Assembly (NCBI GenBank): GCA_018066245.1
Contig: JAGHRT010000054.1
Coordinates: forward strand, 1-60,914
Origin: Candidatus Equimonas faecalis
GTDB taxonomy: Bacteria; Bacteroidota; Bacteroidia; Bacteroidales; Bacteroidaceae
DNA: 60,914 bases
Reading direction: 5' to 3'
Made by a program: the position numbers and the translations under genes. The stretch's first letter is position 1, and each line of letters begins with the position of its first letter. Of this stretch, positions 40,543 to 48,913 are shown piece after piece. A model generated the notes under the pieces. That model saw only the letters and a program-made list of their open reading frames with translations, was not told where the DNA came from and ran no database searches.

Positions 40543-41650
40543 GACGGACACACTGTTTCTGCATCTGTTGCGCTGTGGCGTGACGGGTGAAGAACCGTGC
40601 GCTGACCTGTTCCCTATCAGTGAAGAGGAATGGTCGGCCGTATGGCAGACGGCGCAGCAGCAAGCCGTGTCGGCCGTGGTGTTCAGTGCAGTACGGCGTT
40701 TGTCGCAGGAACTGCGTCCTGACCGCCAGAAGGTTTTCTTGCCGTGGTTGTCGGAAACATCCGATATAACGATGACCAACGAAAGGCTCTTCCAGACTTG
40801 CCAGAATATATGCCAGCGTTTTAGGAAGGCTGGTTTCCACGCCTGCATCCTGAAAGGACAAGGTGTGGCGCAACTCTACCCCGACCCCTTGCTGCGCCAG
40901 TCGGGCGACATTGACGTGTGGCTCTGGCCTGTAGCCGTGGCACTGGGTACAACGGCTTCGCTGAGATGTCGCCGCAAGCTGATTATGAATTATGTGCGGC
41001 GGGTGTGCCCGCAGGTACGGCCTGTTTATCATCATGTGGATTTTAATGTATTGAAGCATACGGATATGGAGTTGCATTTTACGCCGACCTGGATGAACTT
41101 CCCCTTGCGCAACCGCTGGCTCCAACGTTGGTTTGAGCGGCAGGCCGCACGTCAGTTCCAGGAGGTGGAGGATGGCTTCTGCGCTCCTACGGCGGCCTTC
41201 AATGCCGTCTATCTGTTGCTGCACATCTACCGGCACCTGTTTGCTGAGGGCATAGGCCTCAGGCAACTGACGGATTATTTTCAACTGCTCCAGTCGTGGC
41301 ACCCCTCTCCACAGGAGGTGGCCGATGTGAACGCAACCCTACGGAAGTTGGGCGTAAGCCGCTTTGCGGGTGCACTGATGTATGTGATGGAGCGCGTGTT
41401 CGGGCTGGAAAAATCCGCGATGCTGTGTGTGCCGCGTGAGGAGGAAGGGATGCAGCTACTTGACGAGGTGATGTTGGCTGGCAATTTCGGGCATAGCGAC
41501 ACACGCTTTACCCACTACGCTGACGGCACCCTGGGTGCATTCCTCACCCGCACCCGCCGCAACCTGCGCTTCCTCTACTATTATCCCTCGGAGGTACTGT
41601 GGTCACCCGTGTGGAAGCTGACCCACTGGCTGCGAATGAAGTTTTACTGA
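40514..41650 (+). CDS. NTP_transf_5 family nucleotidyltransferase-like protein
   Basis: About 378 residues from ATG ATG at 40514/40517. FHACILKGQGVAQLYPDPLL and RQSGDIDVWLWP give the G-x-D-x-D catalytic-type core of the NTP_transf_5 (PF14907) group, and the C-terminal helical half has YLLLHIYRHLFAEGIGLRQL. These proteins are common in polysaccharide loci, but their reaction is not known to me. An open frame begins earlier inside DUF4250; starting at MMENITSFGKTDT fits family length. Confidence 0.75.
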   Translation: MMENITSFGKTDTLFLHLLRCGVTGEEPCADLFPISEEEWSAVWQTAQQQAVSAVVFSAVRRLSQELRPDRQKVFLPWLSETSDITMTNERLFQTCQNICQRFRKAGFHACILKGQGVAQLYPDPLLRQSGDIDVWLWPVAVALGTTASLRCRRKLIMNYVRRVCPQVRPVYHHVDFNVLKHTDMELHFTPTWMNFPLRNRWLQRWFERQAARQFQEVEDGFCAPTAAFNAVYLLLHIYRHLFAEGIGLRQLTDYFQLLQSWHPSPQEVADVNATLRKLGVSRFAGALMYVMERVFGLEKSAMLCVPREEEGMQLLDEVMLAGNFGHSDTRFTHYADGTLGAFLTRTRRNLRFLYYYPSEVLWSPVWKLTHWLRMKFY

Positions 41651-41709
41651 CGACCCTTGCATAAAAGAACCTTAACCCCCTTGACGGGCATCTCCTTAAC
41701 CATTCTGCT

Positions 41710-43119
41710 ATGATACAACAACAGAACTCCAGCGACCGCCTTGTGCGCTTCATCGTATTGCTTGGCGAGATAGTGCTCATAGCCTTGATGATGGCGGCAC
41801 TCTACGCCGTATATTGGCATCAGATGGGCGGTTTCCCGCCTCATTTCAAGCGTCTGGTCGTGCTGATGTGCCTTTGCTACGGCATCTGCCAGCTCTATGT
41901 GGGCGTGGTGGTACACGAACGCTTCGTAACGGGTGATCAAATTCTGCATCGCTATCTTATGACGTTCCTTACCTATATGCTACTTAGCCTTACGGTACTG
42001 TGGGTGTTCCGCTGGCCGCTGTTTACCGTGCATTTCATGGTGCCGCTCTATGCCGGTAGTTTTGTGGTTGTGCTGTTCTTCCGCTTTGTGACGCGCCGGA
42101 TTGTGCGCCTCTATCGTAGCAGGGGGCGCAACACCAACTACGCCGTGTTCGTGGGGCCGCTGGCTCCTATTCAGACTCTTGTCCGTAAGATGGTGGCCGA
42201 CCGCTCTACAGGCTACACGGTGAAGGGCTATTTTGCGGATTCTGCCGATGCCTCCGCCGAAGAATTGGGCTTGGAATGGCTTGGCGTGCCTGGTGAGTTT
42301 GCCAAAACGATGGGCGAGCGAGGTATAACGTCTAATTACGTCTATTGCACTCTTACGGCAGACCATCGCGATGAAATCCAGAGCATTATTCGCTATTGCG
42401 AAGCTCAGATGATTCGTTACTGTAGCATCCCCACGGCCTTCAACTACATGAAGCACAATATGTCCATAGAACTGATTGACAACATCCCTGTGCTGTCATT
42501 CCACAATGAGCCGCTGGAGTCCACGGGCAACCGCCTCCTGAAGCGCGGTTTCGACATCGTGTTCTCGTGCCTTGTCTTGGTGATCGTCTTTCCCGTGGTA
42601 TATCTCATTTTTGGTACGTGGATTAAGCTCAGTAGTCCCGGCCCCATATTCTTCAAGCAGAAGCGCAGCGGGCTGGGGGGTAAGGAGTTCTGGTGCTACA
42701 AGTTCCGTTCCATGCGTCAGAGCGCTGACGCTGACACCAAGCAGGCCACACGCGACGACCCCCGCAAGACGCGTGTTGGAGAGTTGATGCGCAAGACCAG
42801 CATCGACGAACTTCCGCAGTTCATCAACGTGCTGCGTGGCGATATGTCGGTAGTAGGCCCGCGCCCCCACATGCTGAAGCACACGGCGCAGTATTCCGAA
42901 ATCATCAACTCCTATATGGTGCGCCATTTCGTGAAGCCCGGCATCACGGGCTATGCACAGGTTACGGGCTACCGAGGTGAAACCTCTGAGCTGTGGCAGA
43001 TGGAGGGCCGTGTGGAGCGGGATATCTGGTACATTGAGCACTGGAGCATCTCCCTTGACCTTTTTATTATCTACAAAACTATAGCAAACGCCCTTTGTGG
43101 CGAGGACAAGGCTTATTAG
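41710..43119 (+). CDS. WcaJ-like undecaprenyl-phosphate sugar phosphotransferase
   Basis: A 469-residue polyprenol phosphoglycosyltransferase that starts glycan repeat synthesis. Four N-terminal helices (20-115) and a Rossmann-like domain (about 140-260) precede the catalytic domain. That domain has KRGFDIVFSCLVLVIVFPVV, the D-E pair in TSIDELPQFINVLRGDMSVV, and VVGPRPHMLKH. Long form of the WcaJ/PglC superfamily. First sugar unknown (glucose, galactose or a HexNAc). GC-rich and probably the fixed end of the glycan locus. Confidence 0.92.
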   Translation: MIQQQNSSDRLVRFIVLLGEIVLIALMMAALYAVYWHQMGGFPPHFKRLVVLMCLCYGICQLYVGVVVHERFVTGDQILHRYLMTFLTYMLLSLTVLWVFRWPLFTVHFMVPLYAGSFVVVLFFRFVTRRIVRLYRSRGRNTNYAVFVGPLAPIQTLVRKMVADRSTGYTVKGYFADSADASAEELGLEWLGVPGEFAKTMGERGITSNYVYCTLTADHRDEIQSIIRYCEAQMIRYCSIPTAFNYMKHNMSIELIDNIPVLSFHNEPLESTGNRLLKRGFDIVFSCLVLVIVFPVVYLIFGTWIKLSSPGPIFFKQKRSGLGGKEFWCYKFRSMRQSADADTKQATRDDPRKTRVGELMRKTSIDELPQFINVLRGDMSVVGPRPHMLKHTAQYSEIINSYMVRHFVKPGITGYAQVTGYRGETSELWQMEGRVERDIWYIEHWSISLDLFIIYKTIANALCGEDKAY

Positions 43120-43165
43120 GGGCGGTCCTGTCGAAATATCGAATAATCGAGAACTCAAAAAAGCA

Positions 43166-44995
43166 ATGAAAAGATTCCTCCTCCTTGCTTTTGGGCTGTT
43201 GCTGGCCATGATGCTTCAGGCCGACAATATTCGTGTGATGACCTACAATGTCCGCCATTGTGAAGGTCTTGACGGCCATCTTGATATAGCCCGTACGGCG
43301 AGTGTCATAGAGAAGGCCGCCCCCGACTTCGTGGCCGTGCAGGAAATCGACAGTTGCACCGAGCGCACGGGCCGCGTTGACCAACTTCGCGAACTGGGCA
43401 TTGCCACACTGATGCACCCCACCTTTGCCGCTGCCATCCCTTTGCAGGGTGGTGCCTACGGCGTGGGACTTCTCAGTCGTGAGCGTCCGATAAGTGTGCG
43501 TCGCATCCCCTTGCCCAATGACAGCGAGAGCCGTGTGCTCCTCGTCTGTGAGTTCCGCGAATGTGTCGTGGCTTGCACCCATCTCTCGCTGAATGAGGCT
43601 GACCATACCGCTTCTGCCGATGTCATTGAGCAGGAGGCGGCACGATGGCAGAAGCCTTTCATCATTATGGGTGATTGGAACAGCCGGCCCGACAGTCCTT
43701 TCATTGCCCGTATCAAGCAGCATTTCTCCCTCCTGAGCAACACGAAGTATGCCACCTTCCCCGCTGATGAGCCCAAAGAGTGCATCGACTATATCGCCGC
43801 CTATCGTCCGCAGGGACCGGCACAGGCTGTACGCGCTTCGTTCCGTGTACTGAAGGAGCCGCAGGCCTCCGACCACCGGCCGCTGCTTGCCAGTTTGAAA
43901 CTCAAAGTGCCGGCAGCCCGTCTCATGACGAAGAAGCCCTATCTCCAAGATCCGCGTCCTGATGCCATGACCGTCATGTTCCAGACCAACGCCGTGTGTC
44001 ACGCCTGGGTGGAGTATGGCACGGACTCCCTCAACACACAGCGTGCCCGCACTATGATTGACGGTCAGGAGGTGTGCTACGACATCGAGAACGCCATTCA
44101 TCTCACGGGCCTCACGTCGGGTCAGCGCTATTACTACCGTGTGTGCCTCGTGGGCCTTACCCACAAGGAGTCATACAACACGTGTTTTGGCGACACGCTC
44201 TGCACACCTTGCTATTCCTTCCGCACTCCCGATCCCGCCGCTTCCGACTTCACGGCTGTTATCTTCAACGACTTGCATGAGAACGACCATGTGTATAAGG
44301 CTTTGCTGAAACAGCTGGACGGCGTCAGTCCCGACTTCGTGGTCTTTAACGGTGACTGCCTTCCCGAGCCCAGCGACCGCGAACATGCCATCGAGATGAT
44401 TCATAACCTTGCCGACCCCATCAACGGTGCCGAGGTGCCTGTCATCTTTGTCCGCGGCAACCACGAAATACGCAATTTCTACTCCGCTGGTATGCACAGT
44501 CTCATCGGCTATCGCGATGACAAGACCTATGGTGCCTTCACCTGGGCTGACACGCGCTTCGTCATCCTCGACCTTGGCGAGGACAAACCCGATGACACCC
44601 CTGTCTATGCCGGCCTCAACGACTTCACTTCACTGCGCTCCAATCAGAAGATATTCCTTCAGGAGGAGTTTCGCAGCAAGGCCTTCCGCAAGGCAGGGCG
44701 TCGTGTACTCATCAGTCACATACCTATCTTCGTCAATGACGACAAGTATCAGCCTTGCGCCCAACTCTGGGAACCGTTGCTCGCCAAGCAACCTTTTGAC
44801 ATCTATCTGTGTGCTCATGTCCACAAGTTCAAGTTCTTCCCCGACGGCGTAGGTAATGCCTCTTTTCCCATTATGCGCGGCGGTGCTCCTCGCAATGGCG
44901 AAAGCGTCGTGGCCATTCTCTCCAAGAAAGGTAAGAACCTCCACCTCCGCGCCCTCTGCGATAACGGAACCACGCATCTTGACATAGATCTTTAA
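43166..44995 (+). CDS. exported EEP-calcineurin double phosphoesterase
   Basis: A 609-residue protein with a signal peptide (MKRFLLLAFGLLLAMMLQAD). Residues 20-247 are an endonuclease/exonuclease/phosphatase fold: VMTYNVRHCEG, E60 in VQEID, GDWNSRP (169-175) and SDHRP (235-239). Residues 250-355 form a fibronectin-like segment as in purple acid phosphatases (PYLQDPRPDAMTVMFQTNAV). Residues 360-600 are a metallophosphoesterase: NDLHEN (368), NGDCL (395), RGNHE (430) and CAHVHKF. Both sites look intact. The start is set at the Met of the signal peptide. Confidence 0.88.
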   Translation: MKRFLLLAFGLLLAMMLQADNIRVMTYNVRHCEGLDGHLDIARTASVIEKAAPDFVAVQEIDSCTERTGRVDQLRELGIATLMHPTFAAAIPLQGGAYGVGLLSRERPISVRRIPLPNDSESRVLLVCEFRECVVACTHLSLNEADHTASADVIEQEAARWQKPFIIMGDWNSRPDSPFIARIKQHFSLLSNTKYATFPADEPKECIDYIAAYRPQGPAQAVRASFRVLKEPQASDHRPLLASLKLKVPAARLMTKKPYLQDPRPDAMTVMFQTNAVCHAWVEYGTDSLNTQRARTMIDGQEVCYDIENAIHLTGLTSGQRYYYRVCLVGLTHKESYNTCFGDTLCTPCYSFRTPDPAASDFTAVIFNDLHENDHVYKALLKQLDGVSPDFVVFNGDCLPEPSDREHAIEMIHNLADPINGAEVPVIFVRGNHEIRNFYSAGMHSLIGYRDDKTYGAFTWADTRFVILDLGEDKPDDTPVYAGLNDFTSLRSNQKIFLQEEFRSKAFRKAGRRVLISHIPIFVNDDKYQPCAQLWEPLLAKQPFDIYLCAHVHKFKFFPDGVGNASFPIMRGGAPRNGESVVAILSKKGKNLHLRALCDNGTTHLDIDL

Positions 44996-45008
44996 ACCTC
45001 TTTATTCT

Positions 45009-46466
45009 TTGAAAAAAACAATTACTTCCTTTATAGGATTTTGGGGTCTGTGCGGCCTGTTGGCCGCACAGACTCTTTCGTTTCTCAACGCTCCTGACAC
45101 CGTATGTTATTCCCGTGAGGTCACTCTTCTTCCCCGCGAAGTGCGGGCTGTGTGGCTCACTACCATCGGGGGGCTTGATTGGCCTGGCCGTCCTGCGCAG
45201 AATGCCGCGGGATGGCAGCGGCAGCGCAACGACCTCTGTAACCAGCTCGACCAGCTTAAGGCTGCAGGTATCAACACCGTCATTGTACAGACACGCATCC
45301 GTGGCACCGTGATTTACCCCTCTGCCCTGGAGCCTTTCGATGACTGCTTCACGGGTCAGCCCGACCGTCAGCCCGACTACGACCCGCTGGCTCTCTGCGT
45401 GGAGGAGTGTCATAAGCGCGGCTTGGAGTGTCATGCGTGGGTGGTGTGCTTTCCTGTGGGTAAGTTTGCGCAGCAGAAACGCTACGGCAAGCGGGCCATC
45501 AATGTGCGCCGCCCCGACCTTGTGAAGCGGGCCGCCGCTGAGTGGATTATGGACCCCGCCAAGCCCGCCACGGCCACCTATCTGGCCGACCTCTGTCGCG
45601 AAATCGTGGAGCACTACGCCGTGGATGGCATACAACTCGACTATATCCGCTATCCTGAACACGAGGTGGGCTTCCCCTGCCGGCTGTCGTTGGCCGAAAA
45701 GCAGGCCAATGTAACACGCTGTGTGCGGGCCGTCCACGATGCCGTGAAGAGCGTGCGTCCTTGGGTGAAGTTGTCGTGCTCGCCTGTAGGCAAGTATGCC
45801 GACCTTCCTCGCCAGAGTAGCAGGGGTTGGAATGCCCGCGATGCCGTGGCGCAGGATGCTGTGAAATGGCTGGGCGAGGGGCTTATGGATTGGTTGGCCC
45901 CGATGATGTACTTTCAGGGTCAGAACTTCTACCCCTTCGCCTGCGACTGGCAAGAGCGGTCCAATGGCCATCCCATCGTGCCGGGACTCGGCATCTACTT
46001 CCTTTCCGAAAAAGAGCGCGACTGGCCCCTCAGTGTCATCAGCGCGGAGATGGGCTTCCTCCGCCGTCAGGGCATGGGACACGCCTTTTTCCGCACGCGC
46101 TTCCTCCTTGACGACACCAAGGGCCTGCTACGCTTCACCGCTGCGCATAACAGGCAACCCGCACTCTGGCCCGCCATGACATGGGCAGACAGCATAGCCC
46201 CTCCTGCGCCTCGCAGCCAGATCCGCAGGGAAGGCTATACGCTCCACGTCAGTTGGCAGGCCGTGGCCGACGACCGCCCCGGTACACCTGTCCGCTACAA
46301 TGTCTATCGCCTGCCCCGGCAGGAAGGGGCAGCCCCCGTGTTGCTGGCCCAGAACCTTGACCATACACAATTTTCCTATACACCAGCCCTGCCCAGCCTG
46401 CTGTACGACACCATCGTCGTTACCGCGCTGGATGCCTATGGTAACGAAAGCACCTACAACCCATGA
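45009..46466 (+). CDS. GHL10-type glycoside hydrolase (TTG start)
   Basis: A 485-residue exported protein starting at TTG (KKTITSFIGFWGLCGLLAAQ signal). REVRAVWLTTIGGLDWPGRP and GINTVIVQTRIRGTVIYPSA are signatures of the GHL10/DUF187 barrel; YAVDGIQLDYIRYPEHEVGF and YFQGQNFYPFACDW follow. A fibronectin-type C-terminal domain spans about 395-485. Members are thought to act on peptidoglycan-like or N-acetyl sugars, but few have been tested. No better ATG is available without losing the signal peptide. Its stop overlaps the recX ATG. Confidence 0.87.
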   Translation: MKKTITSFIGFWGLCGLLAAQTLSFLNAPDTVCYSREVTLLPREVRAVWLTTIGGLDWPGRPAQNAAGWQRQRNDLCNQLDQLKAAGINTVIVQTRIRGTVIYPSALEPFDDCFTGQPDRQPDYDPLALCVEECHKRGLECHAWVVCFPVGKFAQQKRYGKRAINVRRPDLVKRAAAEWIMDPAKPATATYLADLCREIVEHYAVDGIQLDYIRYPEHEVGFPCRLSLAEKQANVTRCVRAVHDAVKSVRPWVKLSCSPVGKYADLPRQSSRGWNARDAVAQDAVKWLGEGLMDWLAPMMYFQGQNFYPFACDWQERSNGHPIVPGLGIYFLSEKERDWPLSVISAEMGFLRRQGMGHAFFRTRFLLDDTKGLLRFTAAHNRQPALWPAMTWADSIAPPAPRSQIRREGYTLHVSWQAVADDRPGTPVRYNVYRLPRQEGAAPVLLAQNLDHTQFSYTPALPSLLYDTIVVTALDAYGNESTYNP

Positions 46467-46942
46467 AATTATCTAAACCATTTACCAAACACGAAGCCTT
46501 TGCATGGGCCTCCGCCCGCTGTTCCCGTTCTGAGCAATGCCGATCCGAGTTGGAGTATAAACTCATCGGACGTGGCCTTACCGCCTCGGAGGCCTCCAGC
46601 GTGTGCGACCGCCTGGAGGATGAGGACTTTCTGAGCGACGCCCGCTATGCCTGCGCCTTCGCCCACGACCAGCTTGTGCTGGCCAAATGGGGGCGCGTGA
46701 AGGTGGAGAAGGCCTTGCGCGAGAAGCACATCTCCGCCGGCGACATACGCGCTGCCCTGGAGAAGAACTTCGTTGAGGAGGACTACCTCAGCCGCCTCGC
46801 CAACTTGCTGAAAATAAAAATAAAGGAGTTTCCCGACACCTACGATCCCTTCGAGGTGGCCCAGCGCTTGCTGCGCTATGCCACAGCCAAGGGCTATGAA
46901 TCCGAACTGGTGTTCCGCGTGATTCAGGACCTGGAGGTCTGA
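46463..46942 (+). CDS. recX: RecX regulatory protein
   Basis: A 159-residue helical protein that modulates RecA filaments. HEAFAWASARCSRSEQCRSE, YKLIGRGLTASEASSVCDRL, DEDFLSDARYACAFAHDQLV and KWGRVKVEKALREKHIS give the three tandem three-helix repeats. recA is not in the window. It overlaps the GHL10 gene by four bases and ends at a strong bidirectional terminator. Confidence 0.92.
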   Translation: MKLSKPFTKHEAFAWASARCSRSEQCRSELEYKLIGRGLTASEASSVCDRLEDEDFLSDARYACAFAHDQLVLAKWGRVKVEKALREKHISAGDIRAALEKNFVEEDYLSRLANLLKIKIKEFPDTYDPFEVAQRLLRYATAKGYESELVFRVIQDLEV

Positions 46943-46979
46943 GCCGTGCGGCTCAGACCGCTTTCCCTCCTTGAGAAAA

Positions 46980-47041
46980 GAGCCGTCAGGCACTCGTTGC
47001 ACATACTGCTTTCAGCGTGTAAACGAGTGCCTGACGGCTTT
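46980..47041. terminator. bidirectional terminator between recX and the CobW gene
   Basis: AGCCGTCAGGCACTCGTT (46981-46998) pairs with its perfect complement (47022-47039), an 18-bp stem with a 23-base loop. TTTCTT follows on the plus strand and CTTTTCTC on the minus. The sequence is unrelated to the 21/22-bp repeat family. Confidence 0.85.
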
Positions 47042-47066
47042 CTTGTGTCCTGCCTGTCTGCGCGGC

Positions 47067-48344
47067 CTATCGCAGGCAGTTGTCGAGGGCGGCCTTGATG
47101 GCGGCTTGGTCCATGTGCTGGCCGATGAACACGATTTTTTGCATTCGGTCGCCGTACTCCTCGTCCCAGTCGCGCTCGCGGAGCAAGGGGTTGTTTTCCA
47201 GCAGGGCGTGGAGTTCCTCGGGAGGCATTGTGGCGTACCACTGCCCTGCATCGCGCAGGTTCACCTGCCGTCCGGCTTGCTCGAATACATAGCAGATGTC
47301 TGGCTCGTCGTGGAACCAGCACATTCCCTTGGCTCGAATTACGCCTTTCGGCCAGTGGCGGGCTACGAACTCATCGAACAGGCTGATGTTGAACGGCCTG
47401 CGTGCGAAATACACGAAGGTGGAGATGCCGTATTCCTCGGTGTGGCTGTGGCCCTCGCCGTGGCAATGGTGGCAGTGGCAGCCCGGGCCATGATGGTGGT
47501 GGTGCTCTTCCTCGTGGTGGTGATGTTCTTCCTCGTGGTGGTGGTGCTCTTCCTCGTGGTGGTGATGCTCTTCTTCGTGGTGGTGGTGCTCTTCCTCGTC
47601 ATTTTCGGCTACGTGCCCTTCTATCTCCTTTATCCATGTGGCTGAGGTGGCTACGCCGTCGAAGTCGAAGAGGCGGGTGTTGAGCAGGAGGGTGAGGTCG
47701 ATGTCGCAGTAGTCGCAGGGAATGATTTCGGCCTTGGGCTGGAGGGCACGCAGCACTTCTTCGGTGCGGCCCAGCTCCTCGGGCGACACTTCGGAGGCTT
47801 TGTTGAGCAGCACCTTGTTGCAGAATTCGATTTGCTCCACTACGAGTTTCTCGATGTCGTCCTCGTCCATCGGGCGGGTGAAGTCGAGTCCGCCCCGGAA
47901 CTCGTCTTTCAGGCGGAGGGCATCTACGACGGTGGCGATGCAGTCGAGGCGTGGCACGCCGTGCTGTATGAATTCCTCGCCCATGGTGGGGATGCTGCAG
48001 ATGGTCTGGGCGATGGGGGCGGGCTCACAGATGCCGCTGGCTTCGATAACGATGTAGTCGAACCGCTGCATGGCCATGATGTCGCAGAGTTGCTTTACGA
48101 GGTCCAGTTTCAGGGAGCAGCAGATGCAGCCGTTCTGGAGGGCCACGAGGCTGTCGTCGGCTTGTCCCACGATGCCGCCCTGTGCGATGAGCTCGGCATC
48201 AATGTTTACCTCGCCTATGTCATTGACGATGACGGCAAAGCGTATGCCGCGCTCGTTCTGGAGGATGCGGTTCAGCAGGGTGGTTTTTCCGCTGCCCAGG
48301 TAGCCGGTGAGCAGCAGGACGGGTATTTCGGGGATGGTTTTCAT
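47067..48344 (-). CDS. CobW/ZNG1-type GTPase metallochaperone with His-rich repeat
   Basis: A 425-residue COG0523 GTPase. GYLGSGKTT (14-22) is the P-loop; CICC (73-76) is the zinc-binding CxCC motif; NKAS near 181 is the guanine-specificity motif. Residues 249-285 are five (HHHHEEE) repeats followed by GPGCHCHHCHGEGHSH, a large metal-binding insert. The C-terminal CobW domain covers about 305-425. It probably delivers or stores zinc in the cytoplasm. The ATG at 48344 overlaps the DUF3109 stop; the upstream open frame is DUF3109 read in another frame. No Zur site was recognised. Confidence 0.92.
   Translation of the reverse strand: MKTIPEIPVLLLTGYLGSGKTTLLNRILQNERGIRFAVIVNDIGEVNIDAELIAQGGIVGQADDSLVALQNGCICCSLKLDLVKQLCDIMAMQRFDYIVIEASGICEPAPIAQTICSIPTMGEEFIQHGVPRLDCIATVVDALRLKDEFRGGLDFTRPMDEDDIEKLVVEQIEFCNKVLLNKASEVSPEELGRTEEVLRALQPKAEIIPCDYCDIDLTLLLNTRLFDFDGVATSATWIKEIEGHVAENDEEEHHHHEEEHHHHEEEHHHHEEEHHHHEEEHHHHHGPGCHCHHCHGEGHSHTEEYGISTFVYFARRPFNISLFDEFVARHWPKGVIRAKGMCWFHDEPDICYVFEQAGRQVNLRDAGQWYATMPPEELHALLENNPLLRERDWDEEYGDRMQKIVFIGQHMDQAAIKAALDNCLR
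47490..47597 (-). repeat. 21-bp tandem repeat coding for (HHHHEEE)n
   Basis: Five near-identical 21-base units inside the CobW gene encode the His4-Glu3 block. In-frame slippage could change the number of metal-binding units without breaking the gene. Confidence 0.9.
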
Positions 48345-48910
48345 TGTGACAGGAGTTGTTGGGCCACTTCGCAGAGTTCCCGGTACCAGTCGGGTCCGAA
48401 GCGGCGTATGAGAGGTTGTTTGAGGAAGCGGTAGAGGGGGAGGCTGAGGCGGCGGCCTTGCTCCACGGCGGGTTTGCAGATGGCCCAGCGGTGGTAGTTG
48501 AGGCAGGTGAGGCCGCCTATTTGCTTCTCGCGCAGGGGATAGAGGGCGCAGGATATGGGTTTGCCGTCTTCCACGAGGCAGAGGGTGGCTTCGCACCCGT
48601 TCAGGCAGCCCTGATGGGCAAACACGCAGTCGCGCCCGTCCACAATGCTGGTGACGAGGTCGCCTTCGCGGTCGGTGTAGGCTACGCCGTGGGCGTTTAC
48701 CTCGGCCTTGGCTCCCGCCGTCATGTGGGGCCAGATGTCATCGAGGCGACTCTCCAAATCCGCGATTTCATCGAGAGAAACGGGTGCGCCGGCATCGCCT
48801 TCCACGCAGCAGGCTCCGTGGCACGCGGCAAGGTCGCAGCAGAACATTTCGGTGAGAATGTCGCTGGAGAGCAGGACTTCGCCCACTTGCAGGATGGGGG
48901 GGATGGTCAT
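48341..48910 (-). CDS. DUF3109 cysteine-rich protein
   Basis: A 189-residue protein with many Cys: MFCCDLAACHGACCVEGDAG, GCLNGCEATLCL and CLNYHRWAIC. It matches DUF3109, related to YkgJ-like putative zinc- or iron-cluster proteins. No reaction is known. Being translationally coupled to a zinc GTPase (ATGA overlap) makes it a candidate metal client; that is inference. Confidence 0.85.
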   Translation of the reverse strand: MTIPPILQVGEVLLSSDILTEMFCCDLAACHGACCVEGDAGAPVSLDEIADLESRLDDIWPHMTAGAKAEVNAHGVAYTDREGDLVTSIVDGRDCVFAHQGCLNGCEATLCLVEDGKPISCALYPLREKQIGGLTCLNYHRWAICKPAVEQGRRLSLPLYRFLKQPLIRRFGPDWYRELCEVAQQLLSQ

Positions 48911-48913
48911 GGC

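Noticed and set aside
46971-47645. Apparent hydrophobic membrane protein opposite the CobW gene
   Set aside because: The Val/Leu/Phe repeats are the complement of the His/Glu repeat codons.
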